From Adiantum capillus-veneris (Eukaryota > Streptophyta > Polypodiopsida > Polypodiales > Pteridaceae): a stretch of 64,000 bases of DNA. The stretch lies in NCBI GenBank assembly GCA_014529385.2, contig CM043964.1:7287997-7351996 (forward strand), in the 5' to 3' direction. This document shows positions 20,369 through 31,847 of this stretch, one piece after another. The notes under the pieces were generated by a model that was not told the origin of the DNA, searched no databases, and saw only the letters and a list, made by a program, of their open reading frames with translations. The position numbers were made by a program, and so were the translations under genes. How positions within the stretch are numbered: position 1 is the first letter of the stretch; each line of letters opens with the position of its first letter.

Positions 20369-20863
20369 ATGGGGGGTAAAAAAAAAAAGAAGAAGAAGTG
20401 CAAGATTTGTATGAGTAGGAAGCATGAAGCTGATGACTGCCCATGTGGGGTAGATGAATGCTTGATAAAAGATGCATGTAGGAAATGGTGTATGGTTGAT
20501 TTATGCACAAAGTTTCATAGAATAATCCGTAAAGTGCATAAAGCACTAGATTTGGGGGAAATGAAGAATGCATTACAAAGGCTACCCGATTTTGAGGATG
20601 ACTTGGAGAATGCATATGAATGGTTGGATACTCATAAAGGGGACAAGCTGAAGTCATGTTCAAGCAGGAAAAGCATCGGGAGATTACAAAAAGCATGTGA
20701 GAAGTTGAGAGAAACATTTGAGGATCCATTTGAAGGGGAGTCCAGTGATGATAATGACATTTGGATTGGCATGGAGTTTGAAAGTCACCAAGTGGGAGTA
20801 ACAAAGATGGAGGAGAAGGAAGTGCAGAACGAGCTTGGCCAAGAGAGCCTCAAGAGCCCTTAG
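20369..20863 (+). CDS. Gag-like zinc-knuckle protein of the non-autonomous element
   Basis: 164 codons from ATG 20369. After a lysine run it carries CKICMSRKHEADDC, a CX2CX4HX4C knuckle, followed by more cysteines (PCGVDEC, ACRKWC) and a charged helical region (EMKNALQRLPDFEDDLENAY). Retroviral-type knuckles bind the element's RNA; here that role is inferred. No capsid domain is recognisable. The frame ends at TAG 20863, and more open sequence follows in another frame. Confidence 0.55.
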   Translation: MGGKKKKKKKCKICMSRKHEADDCPCGVDECLIKDACRKWCMVDLCTKFHRIIRKVHKALDLGEMKNALQRLPDFEDDLENAYEWLDTHKGDKLKSCSSRKSIGRLQKACEKLRETFEDPFEGESSDDNDIWIGMEFESHQVGVTKMEEKEVQNELGQESLKSP

Positions 20864-20978
20864 CTACTCCTAACCTACCACTAGAGTATGCTCACGTAGT
20901 GACTGTGGAACTTCTACCAAACATGTTCACACACGAGGATTTGCAGTCGGATGATGTTGTGAACCCCATAAGCAAATT

Positions 20979-21848
20979 TTGAAATCAAGATCCCAGTGCG
21001 TTGAACAAACCATAAAGGAGTTTACATATGCTGATTGTGATGGTTTACAGATTCAAGCAAAAAGTCACTTTATTGTGTTTGAATTTATAGTTTGTCGGGA
21101 GAGCTCTAAGAAGTCATCTGATAAGTCAGAGAATGCAGATGCAGATCAAAATTTAATTCAAAAGTCAGAGAATGCAGATGCAGATCAGAATTTAATTCAA
21201 AAGACAGAAGTCAATCAGAGGTCAAATGTGAAGGAGGATTTCAACAATTTGGAAGTGGATATTGCAACAAAAGAAGCAAATACAAGAGTTGAGCGCTTGT
21301 ATGACAAGCTGATGGAGATAGTTTCAAGGGTGAAGAAGGATGCTTTGCAAGAGCTGAATTTGGGATCTAAATTGAGTCCAAAGGTTTTCAAAATCAGTGT
21401 TCATCTTGATGAAAGATTTATATTGAATTTGAAGAAGTTATTGCAGGAGTTCATTCATGTATGTTCTTTGGATTTTTCAAATCTGGAAGGTATGTATTCA
21501 AATGTGTACAAGCATCATTTTAATGTGAAAGAAGTTGCAATTTCAGTAATTCAGCACAGATATAGAATGAATGCAAAGCTGATTTGTCATCATGGAAGTC
21601 AGATCACGATGCAAATTAAGCCAGAGAGAAAGGATGCAATGATGCAGGGGAATAGTTTTTTGGTTGAAGCTTTGGATACACAGGTTGTAAATGATAGAGA
21701 GCATGGAAAGGAATGTAATGGGAAAATAGCAAATCTGATTAGAGATGTGGATGCAAAGCAAAAGTCAACAGTGGTAACATTCTTATGTGGGAAGTCACAA
21801 AAGTTGTTGAGGGTGAAAACTTCGATTTTGAAGTATCTAAATCTTTGA
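20979..21848 (+). pseudogene. Pre-RT linker-like open frame of the non-autonomous element
   Basis: An open stretch of 289 codons without an early ATG. It contains a 13-residue tandem duplication (SENADADQNLIQK twice, 21123-21200). It also has HVCSLDFSNLEGMYSNVYKH and ISVIQHRYRMNA, which match the segment that precedes RT in many gypsy polyproteins (W-Y-x-D-L-K-G-I..H-x-I..P-x-x-Q-x-x-Y-R-M-N). RT itself does not follow. The remainder (VVTFLCGKSQKLL) is unfamiliar. Probably a remnant of a once autonomous gypsy polyprotein. Confidence 0.5.
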
Positions 21849-22515
21849 TGTGGATAAAAACTGTTCAATTTAACTTTCAGGATGTTTTCATTTTGAAGAA
21901 AGTTGGTGATCAAATCGACTATTTGGCATATTTGGGTTCAAATTTATTTGACAAAAGTTATTATGATAGCATTCAACTTGGAGGATGTCAAATGCACATA
22001 TTTGAAGGATCTGAAGCAGGTTTTACAAGTCCAATTATCTCAAAACAGGTGTGGAGGATCAAATAGGATTTAACGAGGAAGTATGATGCGGAATATCAGA
22101 ATAATCCACATGCGAAATATAAAAAAGGAAGCAGGTGGAAGATCAGCAAAAACAAGAGGATATACAGCCAAAGGATATTGAAGAAGTGATATCTCCATCC
22201 TATAATCAAAAGTTGGAATCAGCTTATCAATGGGAGGAATTTTCAACAATTGAATTTCTTCACGATGAATATGGAGGAACAAGATGCAAATCCATTCTAG
22301 GTCGTCAAAGCATGTTTGTTGGAGATAGTTGCTATGGTTACATTACAGGCGATACAAGGATACCAAAAACGTTTATGGAAGCTTATCTTGATTCTTGGCA
22401 GATTCAAGAGCATATTTTGATGTCAAAGATTGAGTATGTGAAAGGAGAACATTCAATTGCAAAGAATGTAGGTGAGTGGATTGTTTTATGGCCAGATTTT
22501 GATAAGAATGGATGA
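21789..22515 (+). pseudogene. Unrecognised coding remnants in the non-autonomous element
   Basis: Two open stretches (to 22066 and 22141-22515) read FQDVFILKKVGDQIDYLAYL and YQWEEFSTIEFLHDEYGG, SMFVGDSCYGYITGDTRIP, FMEAYLDSWQIQEH. Composition is protein-like (aromatic and charged residues well spread) and the frames are on the element's strand. I recognise no family. They could be element-specific genes or captured host sequence. Confidence 0.35.
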
Positions 22516-23293
22516 GATAGAATCCTCACAGATGTCGATGGCGGATTGTTAGAATTCAGATTTTCATGTGTTCTAGATTTTGGAGTTGTTGATTTGTGGA
22601 AGAGGAATGTGTTACAAGTTTGTATGGATACTCAAGAAGTTCAAGAGGAATTGACAGATGGATTCAGTGGAATGTGCTTTACTTAGGAGGATGATCCGGT
22701 GGAGTTTATGCGGATTTTCTTCATGAAGGCGGAAATTTAGAGTTTTGCAAAAGTGTTGTCTGATTTGACAGTCAAGTTTCTTTCATTCAGTTTGACAAGG
22801 GAGTATGGTGCAATTTAACCTTCCTCCTTGACCTCTCAATCTCCCAATCTTAGGGAATTTATATATAGCCCCTATACTCAAGAAAACAAAAATTAAAAAA
22901 GTAAAAGAGCAAGAGCCACCAAACAAAAAACTGGAAACCTACAAGTTCTAATACAAGACCCAAATCATAATAACACATTATGCACAAGGACACGACACTT
23001 TGACATGAGCCTTATAATATTCAAAACGTGGAGGAAGAATTTATTCAATGACAAGGCAAGAAGTCAGAGAAGCAAAACGTCAGCAGTGTGGCATATTCAT
23101 AAAAAATCAATGGAGGATTATATTGCAGAAGAAAAGTCAGACCATTTACAAAATTTCAAAGAGAAGGATATTCAGATGGCTATTATGCTGATTTTGTTTT
23201 GTCTTTGCAAGTTTCTTCTTTTATCTAGTTTACGGATCAAGGGATTGTGGGTCCGAGGTTAGCCTATGGCTCAAGACACCGAGCTGTGCCAAG
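22516..23293. other. 3' untranslated interior of the non-autonomous element
   Basis: No gene supported. Open stretches are short (longest about 85 codons at 23005-23262). Leads directly into the 3' LTR. Confidence 0.5.
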
Positions 23294-23646
23294 TGTTAGA
23301 GTTAGAACCTAGGAGGTTTACTTTTGACAAAGGTGTGATTCGTAGTCTATTTTAAGTGACTTTTGTGATCTTGGAAGTTAAGGGTCGTCTTCTCTCTTTC
23401 ATATGTCAGATGCAGCAATTTGTCGAATACAAGATTCAGATAAGTTGTCATATTTCTGTTTCATTCTCTCTGTGTATTCCATGTTTTGAGTACAATACAA
23501 GTGCAAAAATGTTCAGTTCGAAGTGTGTGTGTTGCTGAAATGATACGTGTGCAGTAGGATGAATTTGTATAGTTGTCAGAGTGAACTGTCAGACGAATTG
23601 TCAAAATCTGTGTACAAAACTGCTTGGCTAAACCAACCATTAAACA
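23294..23646 (+). repeat. 3' LTR of the non-autonomous element
   Basis: 353 bp, TGTTAGAG..CATTAAACA. It lacks the block corresponding to roughly 19790-19875 of the 5' LTR; the deletion edges share short AT-containing sequence. Confidence 0.85.
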
Positions 23647-24510
23647 GTATTGACAATGGAATTCATCATGAACACACTATTCCATATTCACCTCAACAGA
23701 ACGGAGCTGCTGAACGAAAGAACGAATGCTGTAAGATGTATGCTAATTCATTCTTGTTTATCTCGTGTCTTCTGGCCTGAAGCTACTTTGATAGTAGTAT
23801 TTATTCAGAATCATCTTCCTACTACTACACCCTCTGGTAAGATACCCATCACATCCTGGACAAGTGACATTCCTTCTGTATCTCATTTTCGAACCTTTGG
23901 ATGCATTGATTATATTCATATTCCCAAAGAAACACAACCAAAGCTTGATGCTCCTGGTCTTAAAGTTATTTTTATTGGATATTCAGACACTTCCAAAGGC
24001 TACAAATTCTATGACCCTTCCTCCAAGAAAGTAACGAACAACTTATGGGAGGCTCATGGTCCATGGATGATTCTGATGATACTAAATCATTGCTTCAGGA
24101 TTTTCCATTTATTTCAGATGATGAAACTCTTCCTATAAAGCAGCTTTCCTCTTCACAACCATTCATTCTGAATGTTGCCGATGATGATATTGATATTTTT
24201 GTTGATATGCCTATTGATTTTGAACATGGATCATGTCATGTTTATGATGACGATATTGTTGATAATGCTTTCTCTACTTATGAATATCTCGTTACTTACG
24301 ATGAAGCTATCTCTTCACCACAAAAGGATCAATGGCAAGAGTCTATGGAAGCAGAGTACGATTCTCTTATCTCTAAAGGTACATGGATACTAATTGAACT
24401 ACCTCCTGGTCGTACAACTATTAAGTGTAAGTGGGTATATAAGACAAAAACAAAAATTTTGATAAGTTCAAGGCACGTTTCTTCCTGAAAAGTTTGACAC
24501 ATGCAGTAAC
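23647..24510 (+). pseudogene. Ty1/copia integrase C-part and RT start
   Basis: Resumes the integrase with HTIPYSPQQNGAAERKN, which carries the third catalytic acidic residue, then HFRTFGCIDYIHIPKE, VIFIGYSDTSKGYKFYDP and the RT entry QWQESMEAEYDSLISKGTW and KCKWVYKTK. Coding similarity stops near 24490-24510, just before the RT catalytic core. RT, RNase H and the 3' LTR are missing. Frameshifts occur near 23700 and 24040. Confidence 0.88.
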
Positions 24511-25545
24511 TGTCTATTTATGGTGCCTGTGATCTGTGGTCATGCCTGCACCACACTAGAAGTGGTCAAAAATAGAATGTGGGGATGTGGAAAAAGTCTT
24601 TCGGTATCAAGGATCAAGCATACAAAATTTGGGGAATTTTGGAGTGCGTTTGGGGTTTTTCCCACGAAAAATGTCTGCCAGGGGTTCAAAATTGACCAAA
24701 ATTGGGCAAAAAAAGATCAAAAAAAGTGTGAAAAGGCTTCAAATTTCCACATCAGCCATGGTGGTATGAGTGCTCAATCTGCCCAAAAAATTTGGAAGCC
24801 AATACTCAACACTTTCACCTGTCTGTGTGTGGGAGGAAGCAGGGTTTCTACAGGTGGTCTAGTGCAGTCCCATCACGTTTGCGTCCTGTTTTCAAGTGTG
24901 TGGAGGAGTGAATGAGAGCTTTCTTTATTTAATTTTACACTTGAGAGAGTTTATGTAATTTTTGAGGGTTCCATGGATGTGTGTGTGTAAGGAACTGAGG
25001 GAAGAAGGTGCGGCTTTCTGCAAGACTATGTGACCCTGTATCGGTGCCATTAGGGTTGGCGCTACTCCAAAGAGTCCAATAGAGTGGAGTTAGGTGAAGG
25101 CTTTGAAATGGTTTGAGAGAGGCCTTTGGTGGCTGGATTTTATGGGTTTTCTTGTGTATTTTGGTCACCATCAAGTGTGATTTCAAGTGTTGATCAACGT
25201 GACTCACCTTGTAGGGTATATGCATGCTAAGGTGGTACACTACCTACTTGATTTTTGGGGGCTAGCCACTTCATGTTACTACCTAAGTTTGTAAGTGGTG
25301 GAGGTCACTTGTAGTACCAAATTTGAGAACATGGGGTTTTTTTTTTTCAATATATACATATTAGTGTCTTCTTTTTTAAAGTGAGTTTGAGTGGCTTGGG
25401 CCCCTTTGTAAAAACAGTCGCGAGCGAGGGAAGTATGATGCGGTGAGCTGGGGTCATGGAGCTACTGTTGCGTGCCAAATAGGCTCATTCCTCTCCACAA
25501 CACGTCAAGGAGCAGGTGGGGAAAGAGAGGACGGCACACAGACAC
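24511..25545. other. Sequence between copia remnant and RING-like gene; nothing recognised
   Basis: No protein family or RNA gene seen. Contains a T run at 25337-25348 and T/G-rich DNA. It may be the 5' region of the gene that starts at 25546. Confidence 0.4.
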
Positions 25546-28500
25546 ATGTCTCAGGAGCAAGAATCCAGGCAGAAGGAGAGCAAGCCGGTGAGGAAGACAC
25601 CACCCAGGCACGTCGTGCATGCTTCTCCAAACAAAAGAGGTGCATCCTCTACTTCTGAGGGGAAGGACCATGACACACGCAGGGTGAAGAAGAGAAGGCC
25701 AAATCCTACTCATGCAACACTTGCTGTAGAGGAGAGTCAAGCTCGTCGTCCTCGATCAGACCAAAACATCGAAACCTCCACTTCTCCTGCACCGATGTCT
25801 AGGTGGCAACCTCCTCATGTCAACTTTGAGAGGAAGAGAAAGTTTTTCATGACAAAAGAAAAGGCCCATGAGGTGTACAAGCTTAATTGTGCTGGACAGG
25901 ATCCTAGGCTCCTCAATGAGGAGTATTTTTCAGATGAGGATTGGCTGCAAGTGTTTACTGAGGTGCCAAAGAGAGGCAGCAAAGTCAAATGCAGGTTTGT
26001 TAAGAAGGAATTCTGGAGAAAATTCTACTCCACGTTCACTTCGGTGTACCAGAAGGCTCCTGGGAACTATGGTATGGAGGTAACAAAGGCATTTGCCAGG
26101 GGTTTCCTCTATGAACATTTGAGAGGGGCTGTGAATTGGGTAGCTTTTGCTGAGAGCATTGTAGACAATATGGAATCTAGCAAATTGCAGCAGAAGAAAC
26201 AGAGATGGGCAGCGCTCCACTCCACAAGTGCACCACAGAGATTGCGGCGCATGACCATGGTTACAAATATAGATGATGGGAATTACAACAGAGGTTCTGT
26301 CTTGCACAATGCCGTGAAATTTTGAAGGCTTGGAAATTTGTCTCTTTGTGAACTTGATGATGTTGGAATGGCTGTGGCACTCATCCAAGAAAAGGCATTA
26401 ACGCAGGAACATGAAGCGTGTAAAAGATGAGATACCATGTAGGCAAATGTGCATCAAAATGAGGGGGCAATGTCAATCATTAACAATGTGACAATGCAGC
26501 TTGCTAAAGAAAAACATCGATTGGGGGAGAAGTGCTGATGTGGGTAGGGAGAAGGCATGGGTCTTCAAGCTCAAAATGACGCTGGAGACCTTGCAAGCTA
26601 AGGTGGAGGATTATGACTGCAGTGCATAGTTACTTGAGATTACTAGGGAAATTGAGATGAATGAAGAAATTATCCCCATACTGAATGCTCGTGTCGATTT
26701 TGTAAACACCATGCAACGCAGGTAAAGCCCACTTCATTTGCAGGTTCCACCCCCCCAAGTGCCACCACCTAATGCTGAGATATCGCAGGTGCCTCTTAGC
26801 TGCAGTGCATGTGGCCTGCTCATGTACGGCAAAGAGGCGTTGGGGATATTCATACTCCCATGAAGACATGCTTACCACATATATTGTTTTGCCAACCTTG
26901 CTGGCAGAGAGGAAAAATGCTTGGCTGCAAGTTGTGGTCGTCTCATCCTAGCTAATATCAAGGAATTAATGTTTGTAAACAGTGGGGGCGACACATCTTC
27001 TGGATGCTTAAAGTTTGGTAAGCAGATCATTTTGCTCATTTACATATGGTATCTATGAATGTGGCTCAGAATGTGCATTGTTATTGCCATCTTCCTAGGT
27101 AACATATGGGTAGGCACCTAACATAGAGGTAGTTGTGTTTGTGGTAGAATTAGTCTACTACCAATACAACTTCAGGCCTGTGCATACTTGTAGGTGTCAT
27201 ATGAGCATGATCTCAAAGGTGGATACCTATAATTATAGGTGGATACCTATAATTGCATCTCCACAAGTAGTAGATTCCAAAGTGGCGCTTATTGGGCCAG
27301 ACATCTAATAGTGTAACATGAAGGGTAGCCACCTTGTTAGACAGTAGCTATGGTGCTTGTTTCTTAATGGCTAACAGTTTCCATCCAAGAGAACTATGAT
27401 ACCTCTTGTACGTGTGGTATCAATGTGGTTGGCTAGGTGGTACCATGTCTAGGTGTTCTAGACTAGATATTAGCTAGGTAGGTCTTAGCTGGAAAGGTGG
27501 TTGCTAGCAAGGTGGCAGCTGACTAGCTACCACTAGCTACTCAGAGCTAGCTAGTGACTAGCTATTTTTGAGTGGTGGCTACCTAGTCAGCACTATCTAG
27601 TCACAGGTAGCCACCCTTCAAAGCTACCTAGTCACAAATGCTGGCTTACTACCTGGTTGGGTAGTATGTGGCTAGGTAGCTAGTGACTATGTGGTAACTT
27701 CTATAAAGGTGGTAGTACCTATGGTAGGTGGTGGTCCACCCCACCCAAGTCAAACCTGCCTAGTCACAAGTATTGACTTGGTTGCTGGCTGGATAGTAGA
27801 TGGCTAGGTGGCCAGTGGCTTATGTGCTAACTACTCCGAAGGTGGTAGCTATGGTAGGGGGTGACTACCACTTTATTGCCATGATCATGTGTCTTACATT
27901 CAATCTTTAGGCACCAATGTTGTACTAACTAAATTGTAGATACTATGGTTTGAGCCACCCAGCACAGTGTTGTTACCTGCTAGTATTGTGGTAGCTACTA
28001 GTCTGGAGATAGCTACCTTTTTCATGCAATGTTATCTAGCATGGTGGGACATAATCTTTAAGGTTATATCCATTGATGGTTAGCTTGTCATAACCTAAAT
28101 TGCCTAATTCTTGTGCACAATCTACCTCCAAGAAAAAAAGTGAGACGCAGGTCCTTTCAACCAAACTAGATGACAGTTTTGGTAACCCTCTCTTCGGGGA
28201 CATTCATACAATATTTGTATGGTTTTGTCGATAAATGTTGCCTAAGCTTCCTATCTATTGATCAGATGATGAAAAGGGTGATCTAAACACCGAAGTGATC
28301 TCCAAAGAGGTCAAAGTGGGCTCCACGATCAGTGTTCTCTCCAATAAGGAAGAGAGACATTGCAATCTAGAAGGTAACAATAGTTCCTTGGGTCCTTCGA
28401 AGCACTTTTTTAGTACAAAGTTTACTCATCATTCTTTTTTACAATGCACCTAGAGTTTATTTTTGGGATGTTTCAGAAACAGATAAACCTGATATGCAAG

Positions 28501-28574
28501 AGCTTGTATTCATGTGGATTTCCAGATTGCCACATATGATCCTTGCATGCAATAATTACCCCAAGCATCGGTAA
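25546..28574 (+). pseudogene. Three-exon gene with RING-like zinc finger, probably transposon accessory
   Basis: ATG 25546 opens 259 codons: a basic low-complexity N-terminus (KTPPRHVVHASPNKR), then a globular region (NEEYFSDEDWLQVF, KEFWRKFYSTFTSVYQKAPG). The same frame continues past TGA/TAG stops, then in a shifted frame a helical stretch (LEITREIEMNEEIIPILN). A zinc-finger segment near 26795-26935 reads CSACGLLMYGKEALGIFILP, stop, RHAYHIYC, KCLAASC. The stop (TGA) falls where a RING finger would have Cys. Intron 27018-28265 (GTAAGC..CAG), exon 28266-28373, intron 28374-28476 and exon 28477-28574 keep one frame across both joins, ending TAA. The acidic tail overlaps the 3' end of the opposite-strand DDE-like gene. 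No family assigned; several stops make it inactive. Confidence 0.6.
27018..28265. repeat. Intron filled with CTAGCTAC / GGTAGCTACC motifs
   Basis: Within the predicted intron, about 27100-28060 is a dense, irregular repetition of short motifs (GGTAGCTATGG, GGTGGCTACC, GCTAGCTAG, CTAGGTAGC). No reading frame. The same motif vocabulary appears at 30240-31180 beside the DDE-like gene. Confidence 0.65.
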
Positions 28575-30215
28575 TTGGAGACTCGATGCATGACTTCTCT
28601 CCTGTGCACTTCAACAAGTAGAAGTTCACAAGCTCTTCATTGTCAGCAACAACAAAGTTATCATCTACATGTAGGACATCTGTTAGGGCATCATAATGGC
28701 CTTCATAGGCTGGATTGTCTGTTTCTTCCTCCACCTCAAAGTCATCCGTGGACTCGATCAAAACGTACTCCCAAGAACCCACATGCGCAGAATTGGAGCA
28801 TCTCCTCTAGAGACCGTGCATACATGCACTACAAAAGCATGATAGTGTCCTACTTCTCATAGCTCTCCCATTTGTGAACAAATAACTTGATACGCAATGA
28901 ATGCCCCACGCATTAGGGACAGCCTTACAATGCCATGCGTGACTTCGATTGACCTCATCTACTTGATCTCCCAAAACACCCGTGATACTAGCCTGGTCTT
29001 TGATGGATAAGAAGCCTCTACGCATGTGGGCATGGTCTCCCTTAAGAATGCTACAACTTCTATGCACACTGGAGTTGTACTCCATTTGGCTTCAACTGCT
29101 CATGAGTGAGATGACGTTTGATGATAGCCCCTGCTCCATCATGCTCGCCTTTTCCATGACCTGGTCCTGAAAAATTCCATGTCATAAGAGCCCCTGTTAG
29201 AGTGCCATACCTGGCAACAATGCAAAAGACCTCCTGGCTTTAAATTGAGAGGCCACACCATCCGACCACACCCAATGTTCTTGGACTGCTATGCCAAGTT
29301 GTTGCAACCATTGGTGATGTAGCATGAAACAATTTTGAACAAAAAGAGTATCATGAGTCTTGTCATCTGATATGTAGAAGTGATAATATTTTTGGACCAC
29401 TCCTGCAACGCGGATATAGGTGATGTGGACAAATATTTTGACCTAATCAGAGTACCAGTGCATTGTTTGAATCTCGTTCTGCTCTTTGAATGTGTAGTTC
29501 TCTGCAATGTCCACTACAAACGATACCACCGTTTCTGGAAAAACTAGAAGACACTCTTTGAATTGCTCAGCCTGCCATCTATACACAGAGTTATGTTGGA
29601 TATACTTCTTCAAGTGATCCCTAAACAAAACCAGAAGCTCTTTGCTATTCATCTTCTTGAATGAAAGGACTTTCCTCTTCTTCTTTTTCTCCGAATCTGT
29701 TTGTCCAACTTTGACATCCTCGAATAGCTTGACTGTCACGATGCATCTTGTCTGTGATTCTTCCCTTGGGCATGCAGGCATTTTTTTTGGTCCACAAATA
29801 GAGCATTCTCCCATTACACATTTTTTATTGTGATAGCTGGCACTTTCAGACTTCGAACACACAACAGAATCCCATAGTACTATCATACTGCTGTAGGTTT
29901 GAGCACATGCATTGCACTTGTCTCAGTGGCCCCAAAAATTTTACATTGGCAAGTACAGCTGACGCAATGCAATCCAAGAGAACCTTGCCTTATCTGGTTT
30001 AAGACATCTCTCAAAAGAGACATCTGGACATGTGTTATGGAGCAGCACATGTACCTATCCTTAAGTTTGCGGACAAAGTATGGCTTCCGTTTCTCGAAAG
30101 TTCGTTGCCCAATCTTCACATCTAGATGGGATCTTTGAAATTGAAGGAATAGTTCTACCTGTAAACATGCAAACCTTTCGACTTCGCATCCATATGAGCA
30201 CGGTTTAAGCAACAA
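28510..30215 (-). pseudogene. DDE-like transposase-type gene, decayed
   Basis: Minus strand, reading 30215 to 28510. A likely acceptor (TTTACAG) opens an exon at about 30163: RTFEKRKPYFVRKLKDRYMC and CCSITHVQMSLLRDVLNQIR, then a Cys-rich region (CVMGECSICGPKKMPACP), then VVSFVVDIAENYTFKEQNEI, THDTLFVQNCFMLHHQW, EHWVWSDGVASQFKARR, GHGKGEHDGAGAIIKRHLTH, and a C-terminal SRTLSCFCSACMHG and NFVVADNEELVNFYLLKC. The acidic residues in DIAENY, SDG and GEHDG could form a DDE/D triad (inference). I know this signature from uncharacterised, repetitive eukaryotic proteins but cannot name a superfamily. In-frame stops (after HWYSD; near 28800) and frameshifts (about 29200, 29050, 29900) break it. Its 3' end overlaps the convergent RING-like gene. 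Confidence 0.72.
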
Positions 30216-31200
30216 GTAGAAAAAAATGTTGACCTATTTCTATTATGCACTTGATTGTACCTAGTTATGGCCTAGTCAGCTTAAGTATATTTGATGGAAA
30301 CCATGCACTTCAAAATACCTTCCCTAATACAGGAAGCTAGCAGGTGTCATGCAATCTATAGCCACCCGTCACTAGACTAGCCTCCTTGAGGAGCTCTTTT
30401 TCAGGTTGCCACCACCTAGGGGTAGCTACCTGTATGATGAGCTCTTTTTCAAGTTGCACCACCTAGGGGGGTAGCTACCTGTATGATCTGTTAGTGTACC
30501 AGTTTCATGCACATAGCATCCAGCCAAAAATGAAGGTAGAGTGGTAGCTACCTGACTATAATCTTCAACCAATAGCAAGTTGAACCCTAGGGGATAGCTA
30601 CTATGTGTATAAGGTAGCAAGGGATTGGTCACGCCGTACCTTGGGAGGATGCAAACCAAATGGGTAGCTACCTAGACCTTAATTGTGGTGCTCTCAAGAA
30701 AGACTGAAATACATGTCATTGTAGCCACCTCATGAGCACACCCCACCACAAATAATGGGATAGCTACCAAGCAAGGTACTTACAAAAGGTAGCTACCAAG
30801 GACATACTAGTCATGTGAAAAGGGAAAATAGCCCCCTCTTGACTTGAATTGCTACATAGTGCTCAAACAGCACCAAATGGGAAAACCTAGCTACCACACC
30901 AACAAATTTTTTACTACAACCCCACCAACTAGGAAAACCTAGCTACCAGACCAACAAATTTCTACTACAAGCAACACTATAACTACCATCCTAGATGCCT
31001 ACTAATAAGTAGCTACACTCAATATGTCTTATAGATTGGGTAGCCACCAAGACAATGATTTCTAAAGATACTAATGTATATAGTAGGTGGACATCCTAGG
31101 TTATGAGTTGCATGCTGATTGACAGGGCATCATATCAATGAATTCTTCCTTAAAATTGATAGCTACCACCCTTACCTCACACAATCTGGTGACTATGAAA
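30216..31200. repeat. GTAGCTACC-motif region upstream of the DDE-like gene
   Basis: About a dozen copies of (G)TAGCTACC or GTAGCCACC at irregular spacing (for example 30422, 30470, 30542, 30662, 30788, 31160). Possibly an intron or 5' subterminal region of the DDE-like gene on the minus strand. Resembles 27100-28060. Confidence 0.6.
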
Positions 31201-31618
31201 ACCATTCTTGTAGATATGCAGCAAGAACTAAGCTTGTATTAGCACTGACGGCGTGATGCATATCACTCCAATGGTAGGACTCTTGAAAACCAGCGGGTGG
31301 TTGCCACCATAGGGCTGATTACCGTATTTATCCCACCTAATCTTACAGCTACGAAAAAACTTACAGCACGCCAACAAGACAGATAGGAATGAAGCTAATG
31401 TAATCTCATGACCGTTTTCAAAGTGCAGAAAAACATCAGAATGCAAAAAACATTCACCTGGGGTTGCTCTAGAAGATACACAGGATGATTTGCCAAAATT
31501 TTCTCTTGAATTCTCTTCGGCACACATCCTTCTTATTCGGTGAGACACGCGTATTCTCTGTCCAGAAGGAGAGCACCAAATTCCTTGACCTCATCAAAGA
31601 TTGCATCCTTTGTGCGTG
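31201..31618. other. No recognised gene; open minus-strand stretch
   Basis: A minus-strand frame of about 106 codons (31228-31548) could be an upstream exon of the DDE-like gene, but it has no recognisable motif. Nothing else seen. Confidence 0.3.
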
Positions 31619-31808
31619 TGTCAGGAAAAGGGTCCTACGGGGCACGGCCCAACATAGGGGGTCAGGGACCTAGGCCAAGGGCATGGACTGGACCTGTGTG
31701 GACTCGGCATCCGCTTAGGGCAAGAGCTAGGAGCTAGGCCTATATAAAGGGCGATAGGAAGGAGGATCCTACGTCTTAGTCTCCTAGGTCCTACGCTGGT
31801 ATCAGAGC
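31619..31808 (+). mobile_element. LTR-like sequence with TATA box and iMet primer-binding site
   Basis: Starts TGTCAGGAAAAGG (31619), has TATATAAAGG at 31741-31750, and is followed by TGGTATCAGAGC at 31797-31808, an exact initiator-Met primer-binding site. This is the layout of a 5' LTR plus primer site. The 3' LTR edge (about 31794) is not a clean CA. No gag or pol could be recognised downstream, and no second LTR. Confidence 0.6.
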
Positions 31809-31844
31809 TAATGAGAGGGGAGAGCTATGGAGGAGGGTGAAGGA

Positions 31845-31847
<3 letters not shown>

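Larger units (their letters stand above)
19682..23646 (+). mobile_element. Non-autonomous LTR retrotransposon nested in copia integrase
   Basis: LTRs 19682-20120 and 23294-23646 start TGTTAGAG and end CATTAAACA. The right LTR lacks about 86 bp found in the left. The five bases flanking each side (ATACT and GTATT) agree only partly, so the target duplication is decayed or uncertain. The 3.2-kb interior has coding remnants but no RT, RNase H or integrase. I see neither a canonical primer-binding site nor a clear polypurine tract. Coding strand inferred plus from the frames. Confidence 0.85.

Noticed and set aside
31228-31548. Upstream exon of the DDE-like gene
   Set aside because: Strand and position are suitable, but no motif or supported splice donor links it to the exon at 30163.
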